Below are positions 17,701 to 27,514 of a stretch of DNA of 64,000 bases, piece by piece. Under the pieces are notes generated by a model that was not told the origin of the DNA, made no database searches, and saw only the letters and a program-made list of their open reading frames with translations. This stretch comes from JAYRSJ01 sp041920215. Its GTDB lineage: Bacteria > Pseudomonadota > Gammaproteobacteria > Burkholderiales > Burkholderiaceae_C. The stretch is taken from the NCBI GenBank assembly GCA_041920215.1, contig JAYRSJ010000004.1, positions 124,001 to 188,000 on the forward strand. The letters are read 5' to 3'. Both the position numbers and the translations under genes were made by a program. The first letter of the stretch is position 1. Every line of letters begins with the position of its first letter.

Positions 17701-18251
17701 GCAAGCTGCGCATCCTGCTGGTCGATGATGAACCGGCCATCCTGCAGGCGCTCAGGCGCGTGCTGCGCCAATGCCCCGAGCTGGTGCTGGAGTGCTTCAG
17801 CGATCCGGCGGCAGCCCTGGACCGCGCCCGGGAATGCAGCTTTGCGCTGGCCATCGCGGACTACCGCATGCCCGGCCTGAACGGCGCGGCCCTGCTGGGG
17901 CAGCTGCGCCGGCTGCAGCCGGACTGCGCCCGCCTGATCCTGTCCGGCGACACCGACCGCCAGGGGCTGATGCAGGCCATCAACGAGGCGCATATCGCGC
18001 GCTTCATCGCCAAGCCCTGGGCCGAGCGCGAGCTGCTGGACAGCGTGCAGCAGCAGCTGCAGCGGCGTGCCGAGCGCCTGGAGGAACGCGCACTGGCCGA
18101 GCAGCAGCGCCTGCTGCTCGGCCAGCTGAGCGCCCAGGAGCTGGAGCTGGCGCGCCTGGAAAGGCTGGAGCCCGGCCTGACCTTCGTGCCGCGCAGCAGC
18201 GACGGCGCCTACCTGCTGGACTGGCGCGATACCGGCCGGGTCGGCCCATGA
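17697..18251 (+). CDS. Single-receiver response regulator with coiled-coil tail
   Basis: A 184-residue protein: receiver domain at 1-120 (acidic pair VDDEP, phospho-acceptor Asp55 in AIADYRMPG, Lys in IAKPWAE) and then a Glu/Arg/Gln-rich helical tail (RAERLEERALAEQQRLLL) without a DNA-binding or enzymatic output. It overlaps both neighbours by 4 bases (ATGA), so the three genes are translationally coupled and presumably form one pathway, with this protein as adaptor or phosphate sink. Its receiver resembles that of the preceding HD-GYP protein, suggesting duplication. Confidence 0.85.
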   Translation: MSKLRILLVDDEPAILQALRRVLRQCPELVLECFSDPAAALDRARECSFALAIADYRMPGLNGAALLGQLRRLQPDCARLILSGDTDRQGLMQAINEAHIARFIAKPWAERELLDSVQQQLQRRAERLEERALAEQQRLLLGQLSAQELELARLERLEPGLTFVPRSSDGAYLLDWRDTGRVGP

Positions 18252-20398
18252 GCGCCCTGCTGTGCGCGCTGGACGCCAGCACCCGCGCCGCGCTGGAGGC
18301 GGTGGCCGCCCCCGTGCTGGTCCATGACGGCCAGGCCATCCTGTTCGCCAACGACGCGATGCAGCGTCTGCTCGGCCATACGCTGGAGGCCCTGCAGGCG
18401 ATGGCGGTCGACGCCTGGGCCAGCCCCGGCTGCCGCCACAGCCTGCGCCAGTACGGCCAGCGCTGCCTCGGCGACGCAGCCGCCCTGCCCACGCTGGAGA
18501 TCGAGGCCCTCAGCAGCAGCGGCGCGCTGCGCCATCTGGAGCTCAGCGCCCGCCGCCTGCAGGCCGAGGGCCGGCCGCTGGTGCTGCTGAGCGGCCAGGA
18601 CCTCAGCGATATGCGCCATGTGCAGAACAGCCTGCTGGAGCTGGGCCGGGTGATGCACCAGATCGTCGAGAACGCGCCGGTGCCCACCTTCGTGATCGAC
18701 CGCGAGCACCGCGTCACCCACTGGAACGCCGCCTGCGCCAAGCTCACCGGCCTGCCTGCCTACCAGGCCCTGGGCAGCACCGAGGTCTGGCGCGCCTTCT
18801 ACACCGAGAAGCGGCCGCTGATGGCCAATCTGATCGTCGACGGCGCCCTCGGCGCCGACGCTGGCGAAGCGCCACTTCCCGGCAAGCCGGTGCAGCGCTC
18901 GCGCTTCTCCGCCCAGGGCTTCGAGACCGAGGAACTGGTGCCCTTCGGCAACGGGCAGGCGCGCTGGATCTTCGCCACCGCGGCACCGCTGCTGGACATC
19001 AATGGCCAGGTGATGGGCGCGGTCGAGACCCTGCAGGACGTGACCCAGCGCCGCAACGCCGAGGAGGCGCTGCGCCGCCATCAGGCCGAGCTGGAGCAGA
19101 AGGTGGCGGCGCGCACCGCAGAGCTGCTGCTCAGCAATCATGAGCTGGAGGCCTTTCTGGAGAACGCCTCGGTGGGCATCATCTCCACCACCAAGAACCG
19201 CATCCTGCGCAGCAACCGCAAGTTCGCCGACATCTTCGAGCTGGACGACCTCTGCCCCTATGGCTACGCGGCTCGCCACTTCTTCTGCAGCGGCGAGGAC
19301 TATGCCGAGCTGGGCGCCATCGTGATGGACTCGCTGCACGCCGGCAAGTCCATGGTGCACGAGATGTATCTGCAAACCGCCCGGGGCCGGCGCATCTGGG
19401 TGCAGCTGATCGCCTATGCCAGCAATCCGGAGGCCCCCGACGACGGCGTCTGGTGGCTGCTGCAGGACCGCACGGAGGTGCTGCGCGCCCAGGAGGAGCT
19501 GGTGGCCAACTACCGCCGCATCCGCGAAAGCAATGCGCGCCTGGCTGAGGCCCAGAGCCAGCTGCTGCAGTCCGAGAAGATGGCCTCCATCGGCCAGTTG
19601 GCCGCCGGCGTGGCCCATGAGATCAACAACCCGATCGGCTTCGTCAACTCCAATCTGGGTTCGCTGCGCCGCTATGTCGAGGGCATGCTGGGCCTGCTGC
19701 ATGCCTACCAAGCCCGCGAGACCGAGGCCAGCGCGACCGATGCCGAGCTGCAGCGGCTCAAGCAGGCGGCCGATCTCGACTACATGGCCGAGGACCTGCC
19801 GGCCCTGCTGGACGAAAGCGAGGAGGGCCTAAGCCGGGTGCGCAAGATCGTCCAGGACCTGAAGGACTTCTCGCGCGTCGACCATGCGGACTGGCAGGAG
19901 TCCGACATCAATGCCGGCATCGAGTCCACGCTCAATATGGTGCGCCACGAGCTGCGCTTCAAGGCCGAGATCCGGCGCCACTACGGCCAGCTGCCGCTGG
20001 TGCGCTGCCTGTCCGGCCAGCTCAACCAGGTCTTCATGAACCTGATCGTCAACGCCGGCCACGCGATCGGCCAGCAGGGCCAGATCACCATCACCACCGA
20101 CCTGGTCAGCGGCGCCGGGGGCGACTGGGTCTGGATCGAGGTGGCCGACAACGGCTGCGGCATGACGCCCGAGCTGCAGCGCCGCATCTTCGAGCCCTTC
20201 TTCACCACCAAGCCGGTGGGCTCGGGCACCGGGCTGGGGCTGTCGCTGTCCTTCTCCATCGTGCAGAAGCATGGCGGTCGCATCGAGCTGGACTCGGCGC
20301 CCGGCCAGGGCACCCGCTTCAAGGTCTGGGTGCCGGTGGGCGGACCGCCACGCGATGGCGCAGGAGTCAGTACACTCGCCGCCCCATGCGAGCCCTGA
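18248..20398 (+). CDS. PAS-domain sensor histidine kinase
   Basis: A 716-residue kinase without membrane segments. Three PAS-like regions (about 15-120, 130-275 and 295-410) precede a coiled coil. The dimerisation/phospho-acceptor box is KMASIGQLAAGVAHEINNP with His457, in the class that adds an insert before the catalytic domain. The ATP-binding domain has NLIVNAGHAI (N box), DNGCGM (G1), FEPFFTTK (F box) and GTGLGLSLS (G2). Start ATG 18248 overlaps the previous stop by 4 bases. It likely phosphorylates the two receivers upstream. Its last 13 bases overlap the murU start. Confidence 0.9.
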   Translation: MSALLCALDASTRAALEAVAAPVLVHDGQAILFANDAMQRLLGHTLEALQAMAVDAWASPGCRHSLRQYGQRCLGDAAALPTLEIEALSSSGALRHLELSARRLQAEGRPLVLLSGQDLSDMRHVQNSLLELGRVMHQIVENAPVPTFVIDREHRVTHWNAACAKLTGLPAYQALGSTEVWRAFYTEKRPLMANLIVDGALGADAGEAPLPGKPVQRSRFSAQGFETEELVPFGNGQARWIFATAAPLLDINGQVMGAVETLQDVTQRRNAEEALRRHQAELEQKVAARTAELLLSNHELEAFLENASVGIISTTKNRILRSNRKFADIFELDDLCPYGYAARHFFCSGEDYAELGAIVMDSLHAGKSMVHEMYLQTARGRRIWVQLIAYASNPEAPDDGVWWLLQDRTEVLRAQEELVANYRRIRESNARLAEAQSQLLQSEKMASIGQLAAGVAHEINNPIGFVNSNLGSLRRYVEGMLGLLHAYQARETEASATDAELQRLKQAADLDYMAEDLPALLDESEEGLSRVRKIVQDLKDFSRVDHADWQESDINAGIESTLNMVRHELRFKAEIRRHYGQLPLVRCLSGQLNQVFMNLIVNAGHAIGQQGQITITTDLVSGAGGDWVWIEVADNGCGMTPELQRRIFEPFFTTKPVGSGTGLGLSLSFSIVQKHGGRIELDSAPGQGTRFKVWVPVGGPPRDGAGVSTLAAPCEP

Positions 20399-21081
20399 TC
20401 CTCGCGGCCGGGCGCGGCGAGCGCCTGCGGCCGCTGACCGACACCTGCCCCAAACCCCTGCTGACCGTGCGGGGCAAGCGCCTGATCGAATGGCATATCG
20501 AGCGCCTGGCCGCGGCCGGCGTGCGCGATATCGTCATCAACTGCGCCTGGCTGGAGCGGCAGTTTCCGGCCGCGCTGGGCGACGGCAGACGCTGGGGGCT
20601 GCGCCTGCACTACTGCTTCGAAGGCCGCGACTTCGGCGGCGCGCTGGAGACCGCCGGCGGCATCAAGAACGCGCTGCCGCGGCTGACGGCCGAGGGCGAT
20701 GCCGCCTTCTGGGTGATCTCGGGCGATGTCTTCCTGCCCGAGTTCCGCTGCGAGGCCGCCGTGGCCCAGGCCTTTGCGGCCGACCCGCAGCGCCTGGCCC
20801 ATCTCTGGCTGGTCGACAGCCCGGCCCACAAGCCCCAGGGCGATTTCGCGATCGACGCGCAGGGCCTGGCCCGGGCGCAGGGCTCGCCGCGCCTGACCTG
20901 GAGCTGCATCGGCCTGTTCAAGCCGGCCCTGTTCGAGGGCCTGCCGGCCGGCCAGTCCGCGCCGCTGCGGCCCTGGCTGGATGCCGGCATCGCCGCCGGC
21001 CGGGTCAGCGCCGTCCGCTATGCCGGTCCCTGGACCGATGTGGGCACGGCCGAGCGTCTGGCCGAGGTGAATCGCGGTTAG
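20386..21081 (+). CDS. murU: N-acetylmuramate-1-phosphate uridylyltransferase-type nucleotidyltransferase
   Basis: A 231-residue nucleotidyltransferase. LILAAGRGERLRPLTDTCPKPLL is the activation signature and Lys/Asp motif of the family; WTDVGTAERL closes it. Size and sequence fit MurU, which makes UDP-MurNAc from recycled cell-wall sugar and bypasses the fosfomycin-sensitive de novo step. The usual partner kinase gene amgK is not in the window, so a GlmU/RfbA-like relative cannot be excluded. The start overlaps the histidine-kinase gene by 13 bases. Confidence 0.82.
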   Translation: MRALILAAGRGERLRPLTDTCPKPLLTVRGKRLIEWHIERLAAAGVRDIVINCAWLERQFPAALGDGRRWGLRLHYCFEGRDFGGALETAGGIKNALPRLTAEGDAAFWVISGDVFLPEFRCEAAVAQAFAADPQRLAHLWLVDSPAHKPQGDFAIDAQGLARAQGSPRLTWSCIGLFKPALFEGLPAGQSAPLRPWLDAGIAAGRVSAVRYAGPWTDVGTAERLAEVNRG

Positions 21082-21100
21082 CGCAGGCTGACAGCCGGGC

Positions 21101-24100
21101 CTAGTGGCCGCGCCGCAGCACCGTCAGCTCACCCGACTGCAGCCAGGCCTTGCTGGGCGGATGCTTGCGCAGCGCCGCTTCGTCCAGGCTGCCGGCGTCC
21201 AGCACGCCCACCCAGGTGTTGCGGCCGCTGTGCTTGGCGGCATAGAGGGCCGCATCGGCCAGGTCCAGCGTGGCCGCCCAGTCCAGCGCGCGCGGATGCG
21301 CGGTGCTCAGCGGGAAGCAGGCAAAGCCCAGCGAGCAGCTGCGCTGCAGGCGGCTGCCATCGTCCAGCACAAAGGGCTGCTCGGCCACAGCCTGGCGGGC
21401 GCGCTCGGCCAGCTCGGCCGCATGGGCCCGCGCAGCGCCGCGGGCCACGATCAGGAACTCCTCGCCACCCCAGCGCACCAGATAGTCGGTCTCGCGGAAC
21501 ACCGGCGCCAGCCGGCCGCGCATCTGGCTCAGCACCGCGTCGCCGGCCGCATGGCCATGCTCGTCGTTGACGCGCTTGAAATCGTCGATGTCGATCAGAA
21601 AGAAGATCAGGTCGGGGTCGGCCGGCAGGCCCATGCCACGCGCCAGATTGTCGTAGCGGCGCTGCGCCATCGCCACATCGCCCTCGATGTGGCGGGTCAG
21701 GAAGCGCCGGTTGGCCAGGCCGGTCAGCGGATCGCTGAGGCTGCTGCGCTCCAGCGCGGCCGACTTCTCCGCCAGCGCCTGCGACAGCGACTCCAGCGCC
21801 CGCGTGCGCTCGCGCACCCGCTGCTCCAGGACCTGCTGGCGCTGGCGCAGCCAGCGGGTGCGCAGCTGCACCACCGCCCACAGCAGGCCGATGCCGGCCA
21901 GGGCCAGCAGGGCATGGAACCAGCTGCGCTGCCACCAGGCCGGCTCCACCACCAGGGGCAGGCTCAGCTCGTGCGGGCTCCAGATACCGGCTCGGTTGGT
22001 GGCACGCACCCGCAGCGTGTAGCGGCCCGGCGGCAGATTGCTGTAGCTGGCCAGGCGCTGACCCGCATGGTTATGCAGCCAGTCCTCGTCATAGCCCTGC
22101 AGCCTATGGGCATAGAGGCAATGCCCCGGCTCGCTGTAGTCCAGCGCGGCGAACTCGACGCTGACGCTGCGCTGCCCGGGCCGCAGCGTCAGCGCTGCCG
22201 CGTCCAGCGTCACGCGCCGGCCATCGATGCGCAGCTCGGACAGCACCAGCGGCGGCGCATAGCGCCAGCCGTCAAAGTCCTCGGCCTGCACCACCAGCAG
22301 GCCTCGGCTGCCGCCGAACAGCAGGCGGCCGTCGGCCAGCTTCACATAGGAGCGGAACCAGCCGGTGCCGAAATCGACGCCATCGGCCGGGCCCAGCTTG
22401 TCGATGCGGTCCTGCTGGCGGTCGTAGACATGGCTCTGGGTCCAGATGCGGCCCCGGCTGTCCTCCAGCAGATTGGCGCCGAAGGCCTCGGCCGCGCGGC
22501 CCAGGCGCTCGCTGATCCGCTCGAACGCGGCCTCCCGGCCGTCCCAGCTGAGCAGGCGGTGCAGGCCGCTGGCGGTGTCCACCCACAGGCGCTGCTCGCG
22601 GTCGATCAGCAGACCCACGATCGATGAGTGAGCCAGACCGGCCCCCAGGCGCTCGGCCACCGGCTGCAGCCCGCGCGCGCCCGGCGCCAGCCACAGCAGG
22701 CCGCTCTCGCCGCCGACCCATAGCGCACCGTCCGCGGCCTCGGCCAGCGCGTTGACATCGCCGCTGAGTGCCCGGCCATCGAGCAAGGCCAGGCGCTCGA
22801 CACGACCCTGGCGGTGCACAAAGAGCCCGTCCTGCGTGCCTATCCAGAGCTCGCCCTGGCGGCCCGCCAGCAAGCGCCTGACCCGGCCCTGGCCGGCCTG
22901 CAGCCGCTGCACGACGCGCCGTTCGCGGTCCAGCTGCAACAGCCCGCTGTCATTGGCGACCCAGACCGCGCCGTCGCGGGTCTGGGCCAGCGCACTGACC
23001 CGGCCCCGGCCTATGCCCCGCTCGTCCTCGGCCGGCAGCGCGCCCGTCAGGCGCAGCTGCGCGTCCATGATGGCCACGCCGCGCTCGGCCGTGCCCACCC
23101 AGACCTCGCCGCTGTCCAGCTGCAGCAGGCTGCGCGCATTGGCCTGGGCGAAGATGCCGCCCTGGCTGCCGGCCTCCTCGCGCCGCACCCAGATGCTGGT
23201 ATTGGCCGGGTTGTGGCGCTGCAGGCCGCCGCCATAGCTGCCGGCCCAGACCCAGCCGGCATGGTCGCGCAGCAGCGCCCGCACCTCGTTGCTGGCCAGG
23301 CCGGCCCGGCCCAGCGGCTGCTGGCGGATCAGGCGCTGCAGCCGGCCCTCGGCCAGCTCGCGCTGCTCGATGCCGCCGGCACGCCCGACCCAGATCTGGC
23401 CCGGCCGCGGCTCGACAAAGCTGTGCACCGAGCCGGCCACCTCGCTGCTGGCGGCCAGCAGCCGGGCGCTGCCGCTGGTGGGCTCGATCTGGGCCAGCCG
23501 GCCCTGCTGGGTACCGACCCACAGCCGGCCGTCGCTGGCCTGGTAGAGGGCCGAGATGATCTGGCCGGCCAGCTGCGGTGCCACCGGTTCGAAGCGCTGG
23601 CTGCCGGCCGGGCGCCGGCTCAAGCCCTGCCAGCCGCCCACCCACAGCGTGCCCTCGCGATCGACCAGCAGGGCCTGCACCCGGCCGTCCGCCAGGCCCT
23701 GCTCGCCCTGGCGTATATGGTCGAAGCGGCCGCTGACCGGATCCCAGCGGTCCAGCCCATGGCCGATGGTGCCGACCCAGATCGCGCCGTCGCGGTCCTC
23801 GGCCAGCGCCCGCAGCGTGCCCGGCGACACGCTGCGGGCGTCGTCGGCGCGGTGGCTGAAGATCTGGCTGCGGTGGCTGCGCGGATCGTGCACCGCCAGC
23901 CCGTCCGATTCGGTGCCTATCCACAGCCGGCCATCGCGGGCGCGCAGCAGCGCACGCACAAAGCCCAGCTGGGGCACGCTCTGGCCCGGCGCGCTGAGGC
24001 TGGAAAGGGGCCGGAAGCTGTAGCCGTCGTAGCGCACCAGGCCGGCCGCCGTGCCTATCCACAGAAAACCGGCCGGGTCCTGCGCCAGCGCCGAGACCAC

Positions 24101-24265
24101 GCTCTGCGGCAGCGTCACCGCATCGCCCACCGTGTCGAAGCGCGGCTCGGCCAGCGGATTGACCGCGGGCAGCGCCGCAGCCAGGGCCTGGACCTGGCTG
24201 CGCGTCGCCGTCGGCACGGCGAGGCACAGCAACAGGACGATGGACAGCAGCGCGCGCACAAGCAT
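21101..24265 (-). CDS. Two-component-propeller diguanylate cyclase (copy 1)
   Basis: A 1054-residue inner-membrane signal protein. A signal peptide (MLVRALLSIVLLLCLAVP) is followed by a periplasmic beta-propeller of repeated WIGT...GL units (about 40-720), a Y_Y_Y domain ending RVRATNRAGIWSPHE, a membrane helix (LLALAGIGLLWAVVQL), a coiled coil and a GGDEF domain. The active-site loop is GGEEF at 933-937. RETD at 924-927 is an intact RxxD inhibitory site, so synthesis of cyclic-di-GMP with product feedback is expected. Its downstream end is convergent with murU. The next cyclase lies 67 bp upstream on the same strand and has the same length. Confidence 0.93.
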   Translation of the reverse strand: MLVRALLSIVLLLCLAVPTATRSQVQALAAALPAVNPLAEPRFDTVGDAVTLPQSVVSALAQDPAGFLWIGTAAGLVRYDGYSFRPLSSLSAPGQSVPQLGFVRALLRARDGRLWIGTESDGLAVHDPRSHRSQIFSHRADDARSVSPGTLRALAEDRDGAIWVGTIGHGLDRWDPVSGRFDHIRQGEQGLADGRVQALLVDREGTLWVGGWQGLSRRPAGSQRFEPVAPQLAGQIISALYQASDGRLWVGTQQGRLAQIEPTSGSARLLAASSEVAGSVHSFVEPRPGQIWVGRAGGIEQRELAEGRLQRLIRQQPLGRAGLASNEVRALLRDHAGWVWAGSYGGGLQRHNPANTSIWVRREEAGSQGGIFAQANARSLLQLDSGEVWVGTAERGVAIMDAQLRLTGALPAEDERGIGRGRVSALAQTRDGAVWVANDSGLLQLDRERRVVQRLQAGQGRVRRLLAGRQGELWIGTQDGLFVHRQGRVERLALLDGRALSGDVNALAEAADGALWVGGESGLLWLAPGARGLQPVAERLGAGLAHSSIVGLLIDREQRLWVDTASGLHRLLSWDGREAAFERISERLGRAAEAFGANLLEDSRGRIWTQSHVYDRQQDRIDKLGPADGVDFGTGWFRSYVKLADGRLLFGGSRGLLVVQAEDFDGWRYAPPLVLSELRIDGRRVTLDAAALTLRPGQRSVSVEFAALDYSEPGHCLYAHRLQGYDEDWLHNHAGQRLASYSNLPPGRYTLRVRATNRAGIWSPHELSLPLVVEPAWWQRSWFHALLALAGIGLLWAVVQLRTRWLRQRQQVLEQRVRERTRALESLSQALAEKSAALERSSLSDPLTGLANRRFLTRHIEGDVAMAQRRYDNLARGMGLPADPDLIFFLIDIDDFKRVNDEHGHAAGDAVLSQMRGRLAPVFRETDYLVRWGGEEFLIVARGAARAHAAELAERARQAVAEQPFVLDDGSRLQRSCSLGFACFPLSTAHPRALDWAATLDLADAALYAAKHSGRNTWVGVLDAGSLDEAALRKHPPSKAWLQSGELTVLRRGH

Positions 24266-24332
24266 GGCTGCAGATGCTAAGCGCAGCAGCGCCAGGCAGA
24301 GCCTCGGCCTCAAGCCACTGTTGTGCGCCCGC

Positions 24333-27300
24333 TCAAGTCCCGGGCGCTGATCGCACGACCTGCAGCGTGCCGCTGTCCAGCCACTGCGCCGGGGCCCGGG
24401 CGCCCTGGCGCAGCAGCTCGGCCTCGGCCGGGCGGGCCGGCGCCAGCACGCCCACCCAGCGGTTGCGCCCCTGCTGCTTGGCCTGGTAGAGCGCCGCGTC
24501 GGCCAGGCCCAGCGTCGCAGCCCAGTCGAGCGCGCGCGGCTGGCTGCTCTGCAGCGGGAAGGCGGCGAAGCCGATCGAGCAGCTGATCGCCAGGCTCTGG
24601 CCGGCCGCGCCCAGCTCGAAGGCCTGGCCGCTGACCGCCAGGCGGGCCCGCTCGGCCAGTTCCGGCGCATGGGCGCGGGTGCTGCCGCGCGCGACGATCA
24701 GGAACTCCTCGCCGCCCCAGCGCACCAGATAGTCGGTCTCGCGGAACACCGCCTCCAGGCGCGCGCGCATCTGGCGCAGCACCGCATCGCCGGCCGCATG
24801 GCCCCAGCGGTCGTTGATGGTCTTGAAGTAGTCCATGTCCAGCAGGAAGAACAGCAGATCGCTGTCCGGCGCCGGCGCCTGGCCCTGGCGCTGCGCCTCC
24901 TCGTGCTGGCGCAGCACCCGCGCCACCTCGGCGTCGATCTGCTGGGCCAGGAAGCGGCGGTTGCGCAGGCCGGTCAGCGGGTCGCTGAGGCTGGCCTCCT
25001 CCAGCGCCAGGCTCTTCTCGCGCAGCTGGGCCGACACCGCCTCCAGCGCCTCGGTGCGCTCGCGCACCTTGGCCTCCAGCTCATGCTGGCGGCGCTGCAG
25101 AAAGCGGGTGCGCAGCTGCACCACCGCGGTCATCGCGAGCAGCAGGGCCACCAGCGTCAAGACCTGACCCCAGGCGCTCTGCCACCAGGCCGGCTGCTGG
25201 CTGATGGGCAGGCTCAGCTCCTGCGGACTCCAGGCGCCGGCGCGGTTGCTGCCCTGCACCCGCAGCCGGTACTCGCCCGGCGCCAGGCCGCTGAGGCTGA
25301 CCGCCCGGTAGCCCGGCTCGACCTCGATCCAGTCGCTGTCGCGGCCTTCCAGCCGGTAGCGGTAGCGGTTGCTCAGCGGGCTGCTGAAGTCCAGCGCGGC
25401 GAACTCCGCCGTCAGCGCCTGGCCGGGCGCCAGGCTCAGCGGCGCGTCGGCGCTGCCGCGCGCCACCCGCTGGCCGCCGATGCGCAGCGCGGTCAGGGCC
25501 AGCGGCGGCGCGAAGGTCCAGGGCCTGAAGCGCTCGGGCTCGACCACCAGCAGCCCGGCGCTGCCGCCGAACAGCAGCCGCCCGTCGGGCAGCTGGGCAT
25601 AGCTGCGGAACCAGCTGGTGCCCAGATCGGCGCCGTCCTGCGGGGTCAGCGCATAGAAGCTGCGCTGCTGCGGGTCGAACATCGCGCGCTGGGTCCAGAG
25701 CCGGCCGCGCGCGTCGCTGAGCAGATTGGCGCCAAAGGTCTGGCCGCCGAAGCCCAGCTGCTCGGCCACCGCCTCATAGCCGCCGCCATCGCTGCGGCGC
25801 CAGTCCCGGGCCCGGAACAGGCCGGCATTGGTGTCGACCCAGAGCTGCTGCCGCGCATCCAGCAGCAGGCCCAGCACCGAGGAGCGCGGCAGCTCGGCGC
25901 CGGCCTCGCTCAGGGCACCGCTCCCTGGCGCCAGCCGGTACAGGCCGAACTCGCTGCCCACCCACAGCGCACCGTCCGGCGTGCCCAGCAAGGTGTTGAT
26001 ATTGCCGCCCAGCGGGCGCGCATCGGCCAGGTCCAGGCGCTGGAGGCTGCCTGTGGCGTCGCGCCGGAACAGGCCGTCCTCGGTCCCTATCCACAGCTGC
26101 CCGGCCGGACCCGGCAGCAGGCGCCGGATGCGGCCGCGGCCCACCGTCTGGCTGCCCAGCAGGCGCTGGGTGGCGCTGAAGCGGTACAGCCGGGCGTCAT
26201 TGCCCACCCAGACGCTGCCGTCCTCGGCCTCGGCGATCGCGCCGATCAGGCCGCCGCTGAAGCCGCCCGGGCCGGGGCCGCCGGGCTTGAGCATCCCCAG
26301 CGGCCGCAGCTGCGCGTCCAGCAGCGCCACGCCCTGCTCGGGCAGGCCCAGCCAGACCTGGCCGTTGCGCAGCACCGCCATGCTGCGCACATCGGCCTCC
26401 AGCAGCTGGCCGTCGGCCGTCTCCAGCTGGCGCAGCATGCTCAGGCCGCTGTCGTTGGCGTTGTGGCGCTGCAGACCGCCGCCGAAGGTGCCCACCCACA
26501 TCCAGCCGGCATGGTCGCGCCACAGCGTGGCCACGCTGTTGGCACCCAGGCCCCAGGGCTTGCGCGGATCGCGCCGCAGCAGCTGCAGCAGCGCCCCGTC
26601 GCTGACGCGCCGCCGCTCGATGCCCGCCGTGCGGCCCAGCCAGATTTCGGCGCCCTCGCCCTTATCCAGACGAGCCAGCGCATAGTAGGCCGAGGCCGAG
26701 CGGCCGCTGCTGCCGCCGCGATCCAGCCAGCGTGCGCTGCCATCACCCAGCTCGATGCGGGCCAGGTCACCGCTGCGGGTGCCCACCCACAGGCTGCCGT
26801 CGCCGGCCTCGCCCAGCAGGCTCACCACCTGGCCGGCCAGGCCCTCGGCGCCGGGCGCGGAGAACACCGGCTCGCAGCGCGCCTCGGCCAGCCGGCAGCG
26901 CGCCAGGCCGTTCCAGCTGCCGACCCAGAGATCGCCGCGCGCATCGACCAGCAGGGCCTGGATGCGCGCATCGGGCAGGCCCTGCGCGGTGCCCAGCCGG
27001 GCCTGCTGCCGCTGCTGGCTGTCGTAGGCGATCAGGCCGGCGCCCAGGGTGCCGACCCAGACCCGGCCGCTGCTGTCCTGGGCCAGCGCGCGCACGGTGG
27101 CGCCGGCGCTGTCCAGCTGGGTCCAGCGCTCCTGGGCCGGATCGAAGCGGGCCAGGCCGGCGCTGTCGGTGCCTACCCAGAGGCTGCCGTCGCCGGCCGC
27201 CAGCAGGCTGCGCACGAAGCTGGTGCCGCGGCGCGGCCCGGGTGCGCTGGCCGAAATGCCGCCGCCGGCGCCCGGCATCTCCACCGCCCGCAGCTCGTAG

Positions 27301-27497
27301 CCGTCGTAGCGCAGCAGGCCGGCGCTGCTGCCTATCCACAGCAGGCCGCTGCGGTCCTGGGTCAGTGCGGTGACCACGCCGTCGGGAATGCGGCTGGCGT
27401 CGCCGATGCTCTCGAAGCGCGGCTCGGCCGTCTGGGCCCCTGCTGCGATCAGCAGGGCCAGACAGCCGGCCAGCCAGCGATTCAGCAGACGCAGCAC
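24333..27497 (-). CDS. Two-component-propeller diguanylate cyclase (copy 2)
   Basis: A second 1054-residue protein with the same plan as copy 1: signal sequence (LNRWLAGCLALLIAAGAQT), propeller repeats (QDRSGLLWIGSSAG onward), Y_Y_Y domain (RVQGSNRAGAWSPQE), membrane helix, GGDEF with GGEEF at 928-932 and an RETD inhibitory site. No ATG exists near the N-terminus; GTG 27497 is the best start, without a strong ribosome site. It begins 17 bp after the aldo/keto reductase stop and may be co-transcribed with it. Tandem copies with clear divergence in the propeller suggest an old duplication with different ligands. Confidence 0.9.
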   Translation of the reverse strand: MLRLLNRWLAGCLALLIAAGAQTAEPRFESIGDASRIPDGVVTALTQDRSGLLWIGSSAGLLRYDGYELRAVEMPGAGGGISASAPGPRRGTSFVRSLLAAGDGSLWVGTDSAGLARFDPAQERWTQLDSAGATVRALAQDSSGRVWVGTLGAGLIAYDSQQRQQARLGTAQGLPDARIQALLVDARGDLWVGSWNGLARCRLAEARCEPVFSAPGAEGLAGQVVSLLGEAGDGSLWVGTRSGDLARIELGDGSARWLDRGGSSGRSASAYYALARLDKGEGAEIWLGRTAGIERRRVSDGALLQLLRRDPRKPWGLGANSVATLWRDHAGWMWVGTFGGGLQRHNANDSGLSMLRQLETADGQLLEADVRSMAVLRNGQVWLGLPEQGVALLDAQLRPLGMLKPGGPGPGGFSGGLIGAIAEAEDGSVWVGNDARLYRFSATQRLLGSQTVGRGRIRRLLPGPAGQLWIGTEDGLFRRDATGSLQRLDLADARPLGGNINTLLGTPDGALWVGSEFGLYRLAPGSGALSEAGAELPRSSVLGLLLDARQQLWVDTNAGLFRARDWRRSDGGGYEAVAEQLGFGGQTFGANLLSDARGRLWTQRAMFDPQQRSFYALTPQDGADLGTSWFRSYAQLPDGRLLFGGSAGLLVVEPERFRPWTFAPPLALTALRIGGQRVARGSADAPLSLAPGQALTAEFAALDFSSPLSNRYRYRLEGRDSDWIEVEPGYRAVSLSGLAPGEYRLRVQGSNRAGAWSPQELSLPISQQPAWWQSAWGQVLTLVALLLAMTAVVQLRTRFLQRRQHELEAKVRERTEALEAVSAQLREKSLALEEASLSDPLTGLRNRRFLAQQIDAEVARVLRQHEEAQRQGQAPAPDSDLLFFLLDMDYFKTINDRWGHAAGDAVLRQMRARLEAVFRETDYLVRWGGEEFLIVARGSTRAHAPELAERARLAVSGQAFELGAAGQSLAISCSIGFAAFPLQSSQPRALDWAATLGLADAALYQAKQQGRNRWVGVLAPARPAEAELLRQGARAPAQWLDSGTLQVVRSAPGT

Positions 27498-27514
27498 GAG
27501 CCCGGCACCCGCCG

